Shown here in pieces: positions 19,992 through 32,431 of a stretch of DNA of 64,000 nucleotides. This DNA comes from Parietaria judaica (Eukaryota; Streptophyta; Magnoliopsida; Rosales; Urticaceae). The notes under the pieces are model-generated. The model had not been told where the DNA came from. It ran no database searches and saw nothing but the letters and a program-made list of their open reading frames with translations. Position 1 is the stretch's first letter; each line of letters opens with the position of its first letter. The stretch lies in assembly GCA_954871525.1 (NCBI GenBank), contig OX940866.1:16329001-16393000 (forward strand), given 5' to 3'. The translations under genes were made by a program, and so were the position numbers.

Positions 19992-21829
19992 ATGGTTCAA
20001 GGATAAATAATTACGTAATTTAATTAACGGTTTAAGAACGAATTATTTGATGAATAAAATTAATTATTTAAAATTGCTTGATATTTTAAATATTAATTTA
20101 AAATTATAAATATTACCCGACCCAAAAAATCGGACCGGGTGGTTGAACGGGGCTGCACGTTGGCAGCCCAGTCCGTGGTGGGCGCCAAAGGGGCTGCCCT
20201 GCAGCCCCAGGATTTGGGCCGCAGAGCCCACGGGCAGGCCCACGCCAAGGCCCCTCGGCCAGGGCAAGGGCGCCCTTACGGGCCCAGCGCGCGGGCCACG
20301 AGCCACGCTCCCTGGCAGCGTAATGGGCCTGCACGCCCAGCCCGAGGACGCGCGCTGCCCTGGCCAGCCCGTGGGCTGACCCTGCCCTTTCCACGGGCAA
20401 GTGGGCCCGGGCTTAACGCCGGAGTGCCCACGTGCAATTTTTTTAAAATAGGGCCGGATTTTTATTCCTACCCGGATTTCGTTGATTAAATATTAATTAT
20501 TATTAATGAAATTAAAATTTATGAATTAAAATTAATTATGTTTGATTAATTAATATAAATTAAAATATGGATGTTATTTCCGGATAAATAACATTGTCTT
20601 ATTTTAATAATTCATAAAATTAAATATGGATGTTATTTAATAATTAAATAACATTGTCTTATTTAATAAATTAAAATATGGATGATAATATTCGAATAAT
20701 AATACCATTGTCTTATTTTAATATTTCATAAATAATAATTAATGGGCATTAAAATGTTTAATGATAATTCTTAGAGAATAAGTATCATTAACATAAGATT
20801 ATAAATATTCATCATAGATATAATTTGTTATAACCTATTTTCATAACCATCAAACATAGTGTCTATGTTTAGATCATTATTAATATGTCTATATAGGATA
20901 GATATAAATAATAAAGAGTAAATGTAAAAGTGTTTATTATTAGTCAGAAAAATTTCAACCGTACAATCTTGCCTAAGGAAGAGGGAATTAAAAGTGGGGC
21001 CGGTTCACCATCCACTTCTGGGTGACCGGTTAGGAACCCTCCCATCAACCTGGAGAGCGTACAGATTGATCTATCACTACCGACGAAATAATAAATACAT
21101 TTCTTAGGCTTATTTAAAATTACGTGTCGTAATGATTAAAGCAAAAAATATAAACTTTTAATGTGTCATTAATAGACAGTTTATATAATAAGTTTTTATA
21201 ACTTAGAAATTTAAAACGTTATTTTCCTAAAAACAACGGCAAGTGTAGAATAAAACAAAGGTCTCCATTATTACTGTCTCAACGTCTGCTGACCACACCG
21301 CCTCGAGTCACCTTAGTGTGTCCATTCCCCAAGGAAGGTGTGCTTGTGGAAGGTTTGACACCGTGATAGTTCCAAAATAATATGGGGACGGAGGAATCTT
21401 GGAAATGGACCGCGAGTCACCCTAGTGTGACCATTCCCTAAGGACGATGTTTCCAAGAGGATCCCGAGAACCGAAAATAATGGGTTAAGCTTGCACGGAA
21501 GTTGGTGCTTCCCGACCATCTATGGTGATAGTTAATAATCATAGAGAACTTTGGTGGTTCTTGTTATGAATATTAATTAAGTTTATGACTAAAACTTAGT
21601 TTAACCAAACTACACGGTTGATACCGCGAGTCACCCTAGAGTGATCATGCCACTAAGGACGGCAACAACGTGTACAGTCGGTTAAATCATCACGAATTAG
21701 TTAAAGGGTTTATTTAACGTTTTCCCAGAACATGTTTGCATCATGTAACTATTTCAAACAAATTTTTCAAAAACATTCTACCTATAGTAAAGTTTAATAA
21801 GTTTCTTTTTCAATGCCAGTTAAATTGTC
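19992..21829 (+). other. Long structured leader of copia element 1
   Basis: About 1.8 kb without a credible coding frame. It has a GC-rich island (about 20118-20440, full of GGGCC/GGCCC) in otherwise AT-rich DNA. Four hairpins follow: ATGTTATTT...AAATAACAT at 20570-20594, the same type at 20629-20653 and 20681-20708, and one at about 20758-20795. A motif CCGCGAGTCACCCTAGTGTG...CCTAAGGAC is present three times, starting at about 21300, 21410 and 21624. The same order recurs in copia elements 2 and 3. It ends at TTTCTTTTTCAATGCCAGT, just before the gag position. Confidence 0.7.
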
Positions 21830-23406
21830 TTTCGACAAACAAGAAATGGAACTCTCTGCTCTGACGCTCAAGTCTCAAAACCAAAGCGATCTGGCAAAAG
21901 TCACGAAATCCCTAAGCAAGCTGGCTATGAGTGGATCCTTAAAGAAACTCCGAATGGCAGATCAGAAGCATCAAACTCAATGAACAAGAGGAAGCGAATA
22001 ATTGTAAACCTGGAAGAAACTTTCCAGAATGGGAGTACAAACAATGTTGATTATTCAGTATTGGAATCATGCTTCGTTGACAACTCATCCTTCAACTGGA
22101 TCTTGGATTCAAGAGCAAACGATCATGCATGTAATTCTCTTCAGTCCCTTGATTCATTAGAAGAAATAAATGAAGGACCAGCTTTATAAGTAGGAACAAA
22201 TGAGTTTCTACAAGCAAAAGTTGTGGGAAATTTGCGACTGACATTTGAGAATAAATTCTTATTCGTTAATAATGTATATTATTACCCAAATGTCAGCAGG
22301 AATATACTATCGGCTTTTCTGTTGTACGAACAAGCTAAACCTTAAATTTTTGTGGGTCCCATTGGGTCATCACGAAAGACGGTGTATACATTTGTACTGC
22401 CAAAGCAGAAAATGGATTGTATATTCTGAGACCAGATTATGGGAGTTGCATGAATGCTGAAATGTTCAAATTGGCTATGCCAAGGTCAATTAAGAAACCC
22501 AAAATTGATAATGATGTCCAAACATATATGTGGCACTTAAGATTAGTCATATTAATCTAGACAGGATAAACAGGCTGGTAAAGGAGGGACCCCTTAAAGA
22601 ACTAACAATCGGTTCTTTGCCTGTTTGTGAATCCTGTATAGAGGCTAAAATGACAAAAAGACCTTTTTCTGTAAAAGGTCAAAGAGCCACAAGACCATTA
22701 GAACTCGTCCACACAGATGTATGTGGCCATATGAACATACAGGCGAGGGGTGGAATTGAATATTTTGTCACCTTCATTGATGACTATTCAAGATATGGTT
22801 ATGTTTACTTAATGGCTAAGAAATCTGAAACCTTGGGTAAGTTCAGAGAATTTCTAGCAGAAAGTGAAAATCAACTTGGACTATCATTGAAATCTCTTCG
22901 GTCAGATCGAGGAGGAGAATACCTTGATCATGAGTTTAGTGATCTCTTGATTGAAAAAGGTATAGTATCTCAATTGACTGCTCCTGGCACACCAGAACAA
23001 AATGGTGTTGCAGAAAGGAGGAACATGACCCTACTAGAAATGGTAAGGTCCATGCTGAGCTATTCATCACTACCCAACTCATTCTGGGGATATGCTTTGT
23101 TGATGGCAACCAACATTTTAAATGTTGTGTGCTCTCAAAATCTGTTTCAAAAACTCCCCTTGAATTATGGAATGGCAGAATACCAAACCTGCGACATTAC
23201 AGAATTTGGGGCTGTCCAGCACATGTGCGGACATGAAACAGGAATAAACTGGAATCACGAACTGAAGTATGTCTGTTCGTAGGATATTCCAAAGAGACAA
23301 ATTGAGGTTTGTTTTATAGTCCACAAAGCAAGAAAGTATTTTTTCTACAAATGCTACATTTCTGGAAGAAGACTATATGATGAACTTCAAACTTCGAAGC
23401 AAAATA
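21830..23406 (+). pseudogene. Copia element 1 pol fragment: protease and integrase
   Basis: Gag is missing: the leader joins directly to sequence before the protease. The protease site reads WILDSRANDHACN where active copia has DSGA, so the catalytic Gly is lost. Next come a pre-integrase zinc region (the conserved HLRLGHIN is degraded; PVCESCIEAKMTKRPF) and the integrase core 22530-23282 with HTDVCGHMNIQ, FIDDYSRYGYVYL, SDRGGEYLD and GTPEQNGVAERRN. Several stops and frame changes are present (for example TAA at about 22188 and 23280). Integrase preceding reverse transcriptase identifies Ty1/copia. The region is interrupted at 23407 by a solo LTR and continues at 26136. Confidence 0.85.
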
Positions 23407-26135
23407 TGTTGGGGAAATATTTAATGTCCCCTCCGTCATATCTCGGGATGGGCCCTCGATCCATCGGGGTAACCTTTAAAAAATTTCTTTTACACGGAGA
23501 GGCCCATTTTACACTTTCCGAAGTTACTTCCTTTTCTAGAATCGAGCACCAAGATAACGGAGACTCGATCGGTTAAGTAATTAGTTATTTATTCAAACAC
23601 GTAATTATTAATTCTAGTCAAGGAAATAAATAAAGCAATAAAATGGTTTTGCATTTATTTACCCAATGCATAAGGCCGTACCTATTTCTCACAATGACTT
23701 CCACTGCGCTTTCTAAATTTGGGCAGAGCTTCCGCCGGCTTTTGAGAATGCGCCTAGGGAGGTTGAGCAGAGCTTCCGCACGACTTCTAAAACGACAAGG
23801 AAACTCCCAAAGCCTTCCGGGATATTCTCTAGAACTTCCTCGTACACAAAGCGTGAGCTTCGTTTGACGGAACTTCATTGCTTCTAGCTTAGCCGATTTC
23901 TAGAGAGAGAGAGAGAATACGCGAGCTTCTTTTACAGAGAGAGCTCGAATTTTGCATGTGAGAGTGTTATTGAAATGTGATGCTTAAGGCTTGTATTTGT
24001 AGTAAAAGGCATGCACACATAACTTCCAATTTTAGATAAATCAATTAACCTTAATTAGTGTCAATTACAAATAAATCAACCCTAATTAGTGTTAATCATA
24101 AATCAATCAAGAATCAATTCCAACCTTCCCATTTAGATAGGAGTTCGAAATTATGATGATTGAAATACCTAAGATTTAATTTCATATGATTTAAATATGT
24201 ATCATGAAAATCAAATACCTACCATATTAGGTAAAATTGGATTTCATCATATTTTAATCAAGGGAATGCATTTTTCTTTAATTAAAATAAATACCAAGAA
24301 ATCCAATCCCATTCCATGAATAGGTGTTGTCAATTTCTAACATTATTTTTAGTCAAAAATTAATTCCAATTAAATCAAATTAGGTGACACATGATTTATC
24401 AATCTTTCCCTTATTTGTAAATAACCGATCAATTAAATAATGTCATGAATCAATCAATATTAATTCTCATGCATTATAAATCTTTATTTAAAACTTGCAA
24501 ATCAAGTTCTTATGATTCATGCATAATTAATATTCATGATATGATTCTTACTTGTCTAATTTAGATTAATACCATATTTGTATATAATTAATTAGTATCA
24601 CAAATTATCATAACATATAAATTTCGATTTCATTCATGCTTGAAATCACCATCTCTTGCTTGGTAACCAAGCTTGGTAATTTCCATGATTCAAAATCTTG
24701 CCTTATATGTTTATCATGATAATTAACATAATTAATCTTTTATTAAAATATGATAAGGAAAATACCTAGTGGGCTTATCCACCAAGGCTCGGTCGAATTT
24801 CCTCTCTTACTATTAGCTAAGATTAAACCCAATGGACCTTGCCCATTAATTTTATCTTTAAGTAATTCTCATGAATTAACATAACCTTTTGTTATGATAT
24901 ATAATTCATATCTTTTTCTCTGTAGATTTTACACATAAAATCATAGAAGAAAAAACTCTTAGAATTAAATTTACTACAACATTGATGTTGACAATTTATT
25001 CCAGTTTTGACTTTTTCCGATCAGCTATTTCTTTGGCAAAACTTTAGGTACTTTTGCCGCAACTTTTTGAAACTTTCCTAAACTTGACAAAAGCTCCATT
25101 TTCAATTGTTCTATCATAAATTAGAATAACAAATATTCTAATTGTACGATTGGTCCTTTACAGAGCTATCCTAGGGACCATGGACCCACATCACTTAAGC
25201 TCCAACGGATTAATCCGTTAACTCCGGTGTTACTCCACTAAAAACCCAAAGCTGTACTCTTTAGTGATGCGAATAATATATTCCTTATATCTTAAGGTGT
25301 CCAGTGATATAATCAAATTCCAGTGATTAATCTTTCACTTGATGATTCACACTTGAGCAGGCGTTTTACCGTTTAGCCCCTTAGTGCTTTTCTTCCTGAA
25401 TTCCATCGGTGGTATTGTAGATGACTCACTTACGATTTCGAGACGTAAGCTGCGCATGAGTCCCATACTACTTCTCACGACCGACAATTCCGGGAATCAT
25501 CTTGACTTAGTAAAAAGCTATGTGATATCCATATATGTGATCGAGCTACCCTTCCCTGTCGACTATCATGTTCCCAATATAGCGGCTTTGGGAACAACGT
25601 TACGTTTTGTTCTTTAACTAGCAAATCAAAGAACAATCAAGCTAACAGTCAGGGTTGAAGATCACTTCAGGATTGAGATTAATTACCATTTGATCATCTT
25701 TTACGACTTAGTTCAAAGTTGCCAGTGACGGTCTTAGTTGAGCAGCTTTCAGAACTTAGTCAAGTCCTATCCAGTACAAATACACTTCGTACTTAATACA
25801 CTTAATGGGTATGACACACATATCTATCCAGAATAGGATTTTCTCCATTTAGTCGTATTAATGACTTTATCAATTAAGAGGCTCCCACCCGCTTAATTAA
25901 GTCACGGATACATTTAAGTTCATTTATTGCATCTATCAATTCTTCCTCACATTGACTCTTGTGTGATGGATAGATTACAATTGCATTCCATTATGAACTA
26001 TGGATAAACATTCGATTATACATAAAGAACTATAAAAAAAAAATTATCATAATAAGTGCCTTCTTTATTAAGAGTGACGTCATAAACTTTTACAATGGGT
26101 AAATAAAACATTGTTTAAGGGCAATATGCCTAACA
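23407..26135 (-). repeat. Solo LTR of a related copia subfamily, opposite orientation
   Basis: 2,729 bp; plus-strand ends TGTTGGGG and GCCTAACA. Flanked by AAATA at 23402-23406 and 26136-26140, a perfect 5-bp target duplication. No internal sequence is present, so it arose by recombination between the two LTRs of a full insertion. It shares phrases such as CCCAATGCATAAGGCCGTACC with the other LTRs in inverted form, but is clearly more diverged. Confidence 0.88.
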
Positions 26136-26530
26136 AAATAGTGCTTGAGGAATTGTCAGGTGACAAAGTCACAACGCCGATAACAGTGTTTGTTGTCGAA
26201 GAGAGTGTGGAAACCACGGTCCCAAATCAGAACCAAGGGGTACTCAGACGTAGTGGGAGGTTCAAAAGACCTGTTGAAACCTTCAAGGCTAGACTAGTGG
26301 CTAAGGGTTTTACCCAGAGGGAAGGTATTGATTTTGATGAGACCTTCGCTCTAGTCGCTAAGTATAAGTCCATCCGGATTCTCATGGCCATAGCCTGTAG
26401 TCTCAATTACGAGATTTGGCAGATGGACGTCAAAACCGCCTTCCTGAACGGGTACATTGACAAAAACATCTATATGGACCAACCAGAAGGGTTTGTGCAG
26501 AAGGGTCAAGAAGGAAAAGTTTGCAGATTA
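26136..26530 (+). pseudogene. Copia element 1 pol fragment: start of reverse transcriptase
   Basis: This continues the frame broken by the solo LTR: IVLEELSGDKVTTPITV, VPNQNQGVLRRSGRFKRPVE, then TFKARLVAKGFTQREGIDFD, WQMDVKTAFLNGYIDKNIYM and QPEGFVQKGQ. Between RPVE and TFKARL 82 codons are missing compared with element 2. The deletion ends lie in two GTTGAA copies, a microhomology deletion that kept the frame. The fragment ends at KVCRL. About 30 unrelated bases then lead to the next LTR, so the YVDD part of RT and all of RNase H are absent. Confidence 0.85.
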
Positions 26531-26563
26531 GAGTCCCATACCAGCAATCTCAATACACTATCC

Positions 26564-29308
26564 TGTTGGACATGTGTGTCCTTAAACAAGATATTTTTAT
26601 CCATTTGTAAAAGATTATGACAAGTCGTTGAATAAAAGATGGTGCTTATTATGTTAATCTCATTATAGTTTCTGGTAGAGTAAAATAGAATGTTTGATGC
26701 TTAGTTCATAAAGGATGCAATTATGTTATTATTATCACAACAGAGTCAATGTGAGGAAGAATTAATAATCATAATAAATGAACTTAAAATGTCCGTGACC
26801 TGATTAACTGGGTGGGAGCCCATTAATCGTATAAGGTCATTAATGTGACAAAGTGACAATCCTATTCTGGATTTTGCGTGTGTCACACTCACTAGAAGTG
26901 CATTAAGTATGGAGTGTCTTCATACTGGACTGGACATGACTTGAACTCCGGAAGTTATCATATAAGTCCGTCACATATAACTTGGAGTTGAGTCACTAGT
27001 AAATGATCAAATGGATATTCGAACTAAGTCCCGAGTGATCTTGAGTCCAAGCTGCTGGCTTGATTGTTCTTTGATTTAACCGTTAAAGAACACAATATAT
27101 TACCGTTGTTCCCAACACTATTATTTTGGGAAAATGATAGTCAGTAGTAAGGGTAGCTTGGTTATAGACATGGGCATCACACAACTATCTTCAGAGTCAA
27201 GATGATTCCATTTATTGTCGGTGGTTAGAAGTGAGAGGTACCCGTGCGCAACTTATGAATCGTAATCAAAAGTGGGTTACTCATGATATTACTGACTAAG
27301 TCAAGGATGAAAATGCAATGAGGGGCATAACGGTAGAAACCGCCTGCTCATGTGTGGATCATCAAGTGAAAGATCAATAACTCGAATTTGATTGTATCAA
27401 TGGACACCCTGTTTTCATTAGAGGAATAATATATAATGTATCACTAAAGAGTGCAGCCTCGGGTTTATAGTGGAATAACACTGAGGTTTGACGAACACCC
27501 TAGCAGTTCGTTGGAGCTTAAGTGATACGGGTCCATAGTCACCAGGATAGCTCCGTAATGGATGATACGTACGTGATAGAAACATTTTTTGAGATGTTTA
27601 ATCATTTGGCAAGACTTATAAAACTGAAGTCTCTGACAGGCATCAGATAGTTTTATCAGTAGCGTGGCTAAAGTACCATATCTTGGTAACCGACATTAAA
27701 TGACAAAATAAAGTAGAATTTGGATATTCTGTTAATGTGAGAGTTGTTGGAAATTAAATTCTAAGAAACTTTGCTTTTGAAACCGAGTCGTTTCGACGCA
27801 CGGTTTGTGATTTAGAGAATTTCTAAGTTTGTGATCGTGTCGGTAAACTATGAAATTAAATCACATGCCACGAATTTAAATGATGGTGTGACACCATGAC
27901 ATTTGAATGTGTGATATTGATATCAGAGGATGTTAATAAAATTTAATTATTCGAATTTAATTATTAATATCTTATTAATAATTAATTAATAAGTAATAGA
28001 TTTATATTAATATATAAATAATATATATTTATATATATTATATGTGTAAAATCGAATTATGCCTTGGAATGTGGAACAATATGACAATTGAATGGATAGG
28101 CCTTTGTCTTTGCATAATTGCTGCATAAGTACCAAATGTTTTGGTATTTGAGAAAAACCCTAAAATCAATTTAATCCATTGGATCGGTTATTATTAAATA
28201 TCAACCGTTGGATTAAGATAATTGATTTTAACCCTAAATATAATTCAAAATTAATAGCTTGGTGACCAAGCTTAGTTTTTCGAATTTATGTAATTAATTA
28301 TACCCGTTGGATCGGTTTAAGATTTAATCTTTACCGTTGGATTGGAAATTAATTAACTATATATATAATATATATTTTTCGAATTATATGAAAGGATAAA
28401 ATCGAATTAAGTTTTATTAAATCTTTAGATATTTGATTTTATCCTAAATTAATTTGATCCATTAGATCGGCTTAAAGATTTATCTCAATCGTTGGATTTA
28501 GATAATTACAATTCGAATTTTGATATATATATATATATAAATTCGAATTTGATAAAATAAGAGGATAATATTGGTTTTTGATTTTATCCAAGTCTTTTCT
28601 TATTTAATTAAATCCCTAATTAATTATATCCATTGGATTTAGATAAGATTAAATCTAGACCATTGGATTGAAATAATTAATTATATTTAAATTAAAGAAT
28701 TCGAAATTAAGGGAGAGAATTTGTCTAATTCGGTTACAGCCTGAGCCTATAAATAGGGAGCTCATTCTACACATTTTCACACCTTTCCCCATAGAAAAAT
28801 TCGAACTCTCCATCTCCCTAAGGGTCTGCGAATTTTTCCTCTGATCTCTCTTTGGTTCGGCTTTAGAGACTTAGTTCTCCGGAAGCTTAAAAAGAACCAT
28901 CAGTTTAAATTTTGCGACGGAGTCCTGCCGGCGAAGCCCACGCTTCGGTACGAAGAATCCAGGAGAATATCCTTGAAGATCACGGGTGTTTCCCTCAGCA
29001 CCGGCGGAGCCCTGGCAAATTCAGAACGCGCAGCCAGAAGTCGACAATAGAGGTACGGCCTTATGCATTGGGCTAATAAATGCGACCATTTACTGCTTTC
29101 TATTTATTTCCTATAAAGACTATATTATTAATAATAATTTATGAATATTAAATTACATAATATTTATCAGGTCTTGTAATATGGTTAATATCCGATGTTC
29201 GGACCGTTGGTCGGTTAACATGTTTTCCGCTTAAAATAAAAATTTTAAATGTTAACCGGACAATTCGACGGTATAATTCATGATAATTTGCAAGGTTTTT
29301 ACCCAACA
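26564..29308 (+). repeat. Copia element 2: 5' LTR (2.75 kb)
   Basis: Starts TGTTGGACATGTG, ends TTACCCAACA, and is followed by a primer-binding site at 29311-29323. The TATA box TATAAATAG at 28748-28756 is intact. It differs from the LTR at 17246 by several percent over the first 260 bases, so the two are not a recent pair. Element 2 therefore looks like a separate insertion. Confidence 0.88.
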
Positions 29309-31160
29309 ATTGGTATCAGAGCCATGGTTCAAGGATAAATAATTTCGTAATTTAATTTAACGGTTTAAAGAACGAATTATTTGATGAATAAAATTAATTA
29401 TTTAAAATTGAAATTTTGAATTTCTAGATATTTGAAATATTAATTTAAAATAAGAAAATTACCCGACCCGAAAATTCGGACCGGGTAATGTAGCCGGGCT
29501 GCATAGTGCAACCCAGCCTGTGGTAGGAAAGAACAGGGGCTGTGGAAACAGCCCCAAGGAATTCACCAAGCAAGGCCCACGAGCAAGCCCACGCCAGGGC
29601 CTTTCGGCCAGCGCTAGCGCGCAGCGTGCGGGCCTAGCTGCGTGGCAACGTAATTGGCCTACAGGCCCAGCCCAGGCAGCGCGCTGCCCTGGCCTTCCTG
29701 TGGGCTAGGCGTACCCAATCCACGGGCACGTGGGCCCAAGTTTAAGCCCGGAAGGCCCACGTGCAATTTTTTTTTAAATTAGGCCGGATTTTTATCCGAC
29801 CCGGATACCCGTGGATTAAATAAATTTAAATATTAATTATTAATGAAATTAATAGTTATGAATTATAATTAATTATGTTTAATTATTTTAAATTAAAATA
29901 TGGATGCTATTTCTGGATAAATAACATTGTCTTATTTTAATAATTCATAAAATTAAATATGGATGTTATTTAATAGTTAAATAACATTGTCTTATTTAAA
30001 GATTAAAATATGGATGATAATTCTTAGAGAATATAATCATTATCTTATTTTAATGTTTCATAAATAATTATTTAAAGGGCATGGAAATGATTAATGATAA
30101 TTCTTAGAGAATAAGTATCATTAACATAAAATTATAATTATTCATCATAGATATAATTTGTTGTAACCTATTTTCATAACCCTTAAACATAGGGTCTATG
30201 TTAGGATCATTATTAATATGTCGATATGAGATAGACATAAATAATAAAGAGTAAATGTAAAAGTGTTTATTACTAGTCAGAAAAAATTCAACCGTACAAT
30301 CTTGTCTAAGGAAGAGGGAATCAAAAGTGGGGACGGTTCACCATCCACTTCTGAATGACCGGTAAGGACCTCTCCCATCTACCTAGAGAGCGTACGGATT
30401 GATCTATCACTACTGACGAAATAATAAACACGAATCTTAGGCTTATTCAAGATTACGGAACGTAATAAATAAAGTCAAAATATAAACTTTTAATGTTTCA
30501 TTAATAGATAGTTTATATATTAAGTTTTTATAACTTAGAAATTATAAACGTTATTTTCTAAAACAATGGCAAGTATAGAATAACACAAAGGTCTCCATTA
30601 TTACTGTCACAAGGTCTGCTGACCACACCCTCTCGAGTCACCCTAGTGTGTCCATTCCCCAAGGAAGGTGTGCTTATGGAAGGTTTGACAAAGTGATAGT
30701 TCCAAAAGAATATGGGGACGGAGGAATCTTGGAAATGGACCGCGAGTCAACCTAGTGTGACCATTCCCTAAGGACAACGTTTCCAAGAGGATCCCGATAA
30801 CCAAAACTAATGGGTTAAGCTTGCACAGAAGTTGGTGCTTCCCGACCGTCTACGGTGATAGTTAATAATCATAGGGAACTTTGGTGGTTCTTATTATGAA
30901 TATTAATTAAGTTTATGACTAAACCTTAGTTTAACCAAACTACACGGTTGATACCGCGAGTCACCCTATAGTGACCATGCCACTAAAGACGGCAACGACG
31001 TGTACAGTCGGTTAAATTATCACGAAATAGTTAAAGGGTTTATTTAACGTTTTTCCCTGAACATGTTTGCATCATGTAACTATTTCGAATAAAATATTTT
31101 TCCATAAACATTCTACCTATAATAAAGTTTAATAAGTTTCTTTTTCAATGCCAGTCTAAA
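29309..31160 (+). other. Leader of copia element 2 with primer-binding site
   Basis: The primer-binding site TGGTATCAGAGCC is at 29311-29323. The leader repeats the organisation of element 1: GC-rich island at about 29475-29770, hairpins at about 29900-30120, and the triplicated GAGTCACCCTAGTGTG motif at about 30632, 30740 and 30954. It leads into the gag start at 31161. Confidence 0.75.
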
Positions 31161-32000
31161 ATGTCGAATCCCATCATGTCACTGCTTTCGAACAACACTC
31201 TCGCCAGAAGTAACTTTCTGAAATGGAAGAGCAATATAAATATTGTCTTAATCAGTGAAAACATACGCTTTGTTCTCACTGAGGAATGTCCCCCTGCACC
31301 GGCTGCTAGCAGCGCCAGAGGTGTAAAGGAACTCTATGACTCTTGGGTTCATGCAAATAATCGTGCTAAGGCATATATGCTGGCTAGCATGTCTGATTCA
31401 ACGATAATCAAACTAGAGGAAAAGGACACTGCTTATGAGATCATGGAATCTCTCCAAGGAATGTATGGAAAGCAGTCTGAGCAAGCTCAACATGAAGCGA
31501 CTCGTTGCTACATGAATGCCAAAATGAAACTAGGAACATATGTCTGTGACCATGTCATGAGCATGACCAATTGGTTTAATGAGGCTGAGCTGCATGGGGC
31601 CGTGGTGGATGAGAAGTCTCAGATCAGCATTATTCTTAATTCACTGTCACCTAAGTTTGCTACATTCACCAGCAACTACATTATGAACAAACTGAAATAT
31701 GGTTTGACACAGTTGATTAATGAGTTGCAAACCTATGAGGACATCTCGGGTTTGGTGAAGAAAAAATCTGAATTGAACGTAATGTTCAAGAAAGGATCTT
31801 CATCTAAGAACCCGAGAATGAAGAAAAAGCCCATTCCTAAGAAAAAGTGGGGAAGGAATTTCCAGCCGAAGACCGCAGACAAGAAAGCCGCTGAGAAAGG
31901 AAGACGCTTCCTTTGCAAGGAAAATGGACATTGGAAAAGAGATTGTCCCAAGTTCCAAAATGAAAAGAAGAACGAAACTGATGAGTGTATCACCCGATAA
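31161..32000 (+). CDS. Copia element 2 Gag
   Basis: 279 codons from ATGTCG, directly after the leader's CAATGCCAGT. N-terminal MSNPIMSLLSNNTLARSNFL and FLKWKSNINIVLISENIRFV, then a helical copia Gag (UBN2-type) domain with AYEIMESLQGMYG, AKMKLGTYVCDHVMSMTNWF and PKFATFTSNYIMNKL. The C-terminus is lysine-rich and ends in a nucleocapsid knuckle reading LCKENGHWKRDCP. The first cysteine of the usual C-x2-C-x4-H-x4-C motif is replaced (RRFLC), so zinc binding is doubtful. The frame is otherwise intact. This is the only complete gag of the family here and shows what the gag position normally contains, which matters for the foreign gene in element 3. Confidence 0.85.
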   Translation: MSNPIMSLLSNNTLARSNFLKWKSNINIVLISENIRFVLTEECPPAPAASSARGVKELYDSWVHANNRAKAYMLASMSDSTIIKLEEKDTAYEIMESLQGMYGKQSEQAQHEATRCYMNAKMKLGTYVCDHVMSMTNWFNEAELHGAVVDEKSQISIILNSLSPKFATFTSNYIMNKLKYGLTQLINELQTYEDISGLVKKKSELNVMFKKGSSSKNPRMKKKPIPKKKWGRNFQPKTADKKAAEKGRRFLCKENGHWKRDCPKFQNEKKNETDECITR

Positions 32001-32431
32001 GTTTCCCACACACATTTGTTTTAGAAAGTATGTTTCTCCAAAGATCTAAAACTGAAAATATGTGATATTCTTTGTTTTTCAGCAGCAGCTAAGGAGTGAT
32101 TGTCTGTGGTCATCCGAGAGTCTCGGAGATCCTAGTCGGCAGCAGTGGAAGAGACTCATTTTTAATTTATTTACTCAATTCATGTATTGATCTATATTAT
32201 GTTAAAGGGTGATTTGAAAAACCCTTCGACCTTTTTCTCAACAATATTAAGTTTTATTTAATAAAGTTTATTTTCGATCCTATGAAATTTTGAGTAAATA
32301 TACGAGCTCTTCATTGATACATAAACCTTGACGTGCCATAAGCACTGACTTGCTAAATCACGAAGGTTGATATCTAATCATAGTAATAAGTTTACTATGA
32401 TGGAAATAAGAAGACAATAGGTTACCCTGCT
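32001..32431 (+). other. Non-retroviral insert between gag and RT in copia element 2
   Basis: Protease and integrase are absent. In their place are about 430 bases with a plant-like intron (GTATGT near 32029 to TTTTTCAG near 32092), a short exon ending in TAA (CAGCAGCTAAGG), then AT-rich sequence with an AATAAAG polyadenylation-like signal near 32260. It looks like the last exon and 3' UTR of a gene. It ends at GTGACAAAGTCAC, where pol resumes. Confidence 0.45.

Noticed and set aside
20139..20489. Open frames through the GC-rich leader island (also 29520-29708 and 44406-44755)
   Set aside because: High GC suppresses stop codons in several frames at once, and the Ala/Gly/Pro/Arg-rich translations are not conserved in frame between the three elements.
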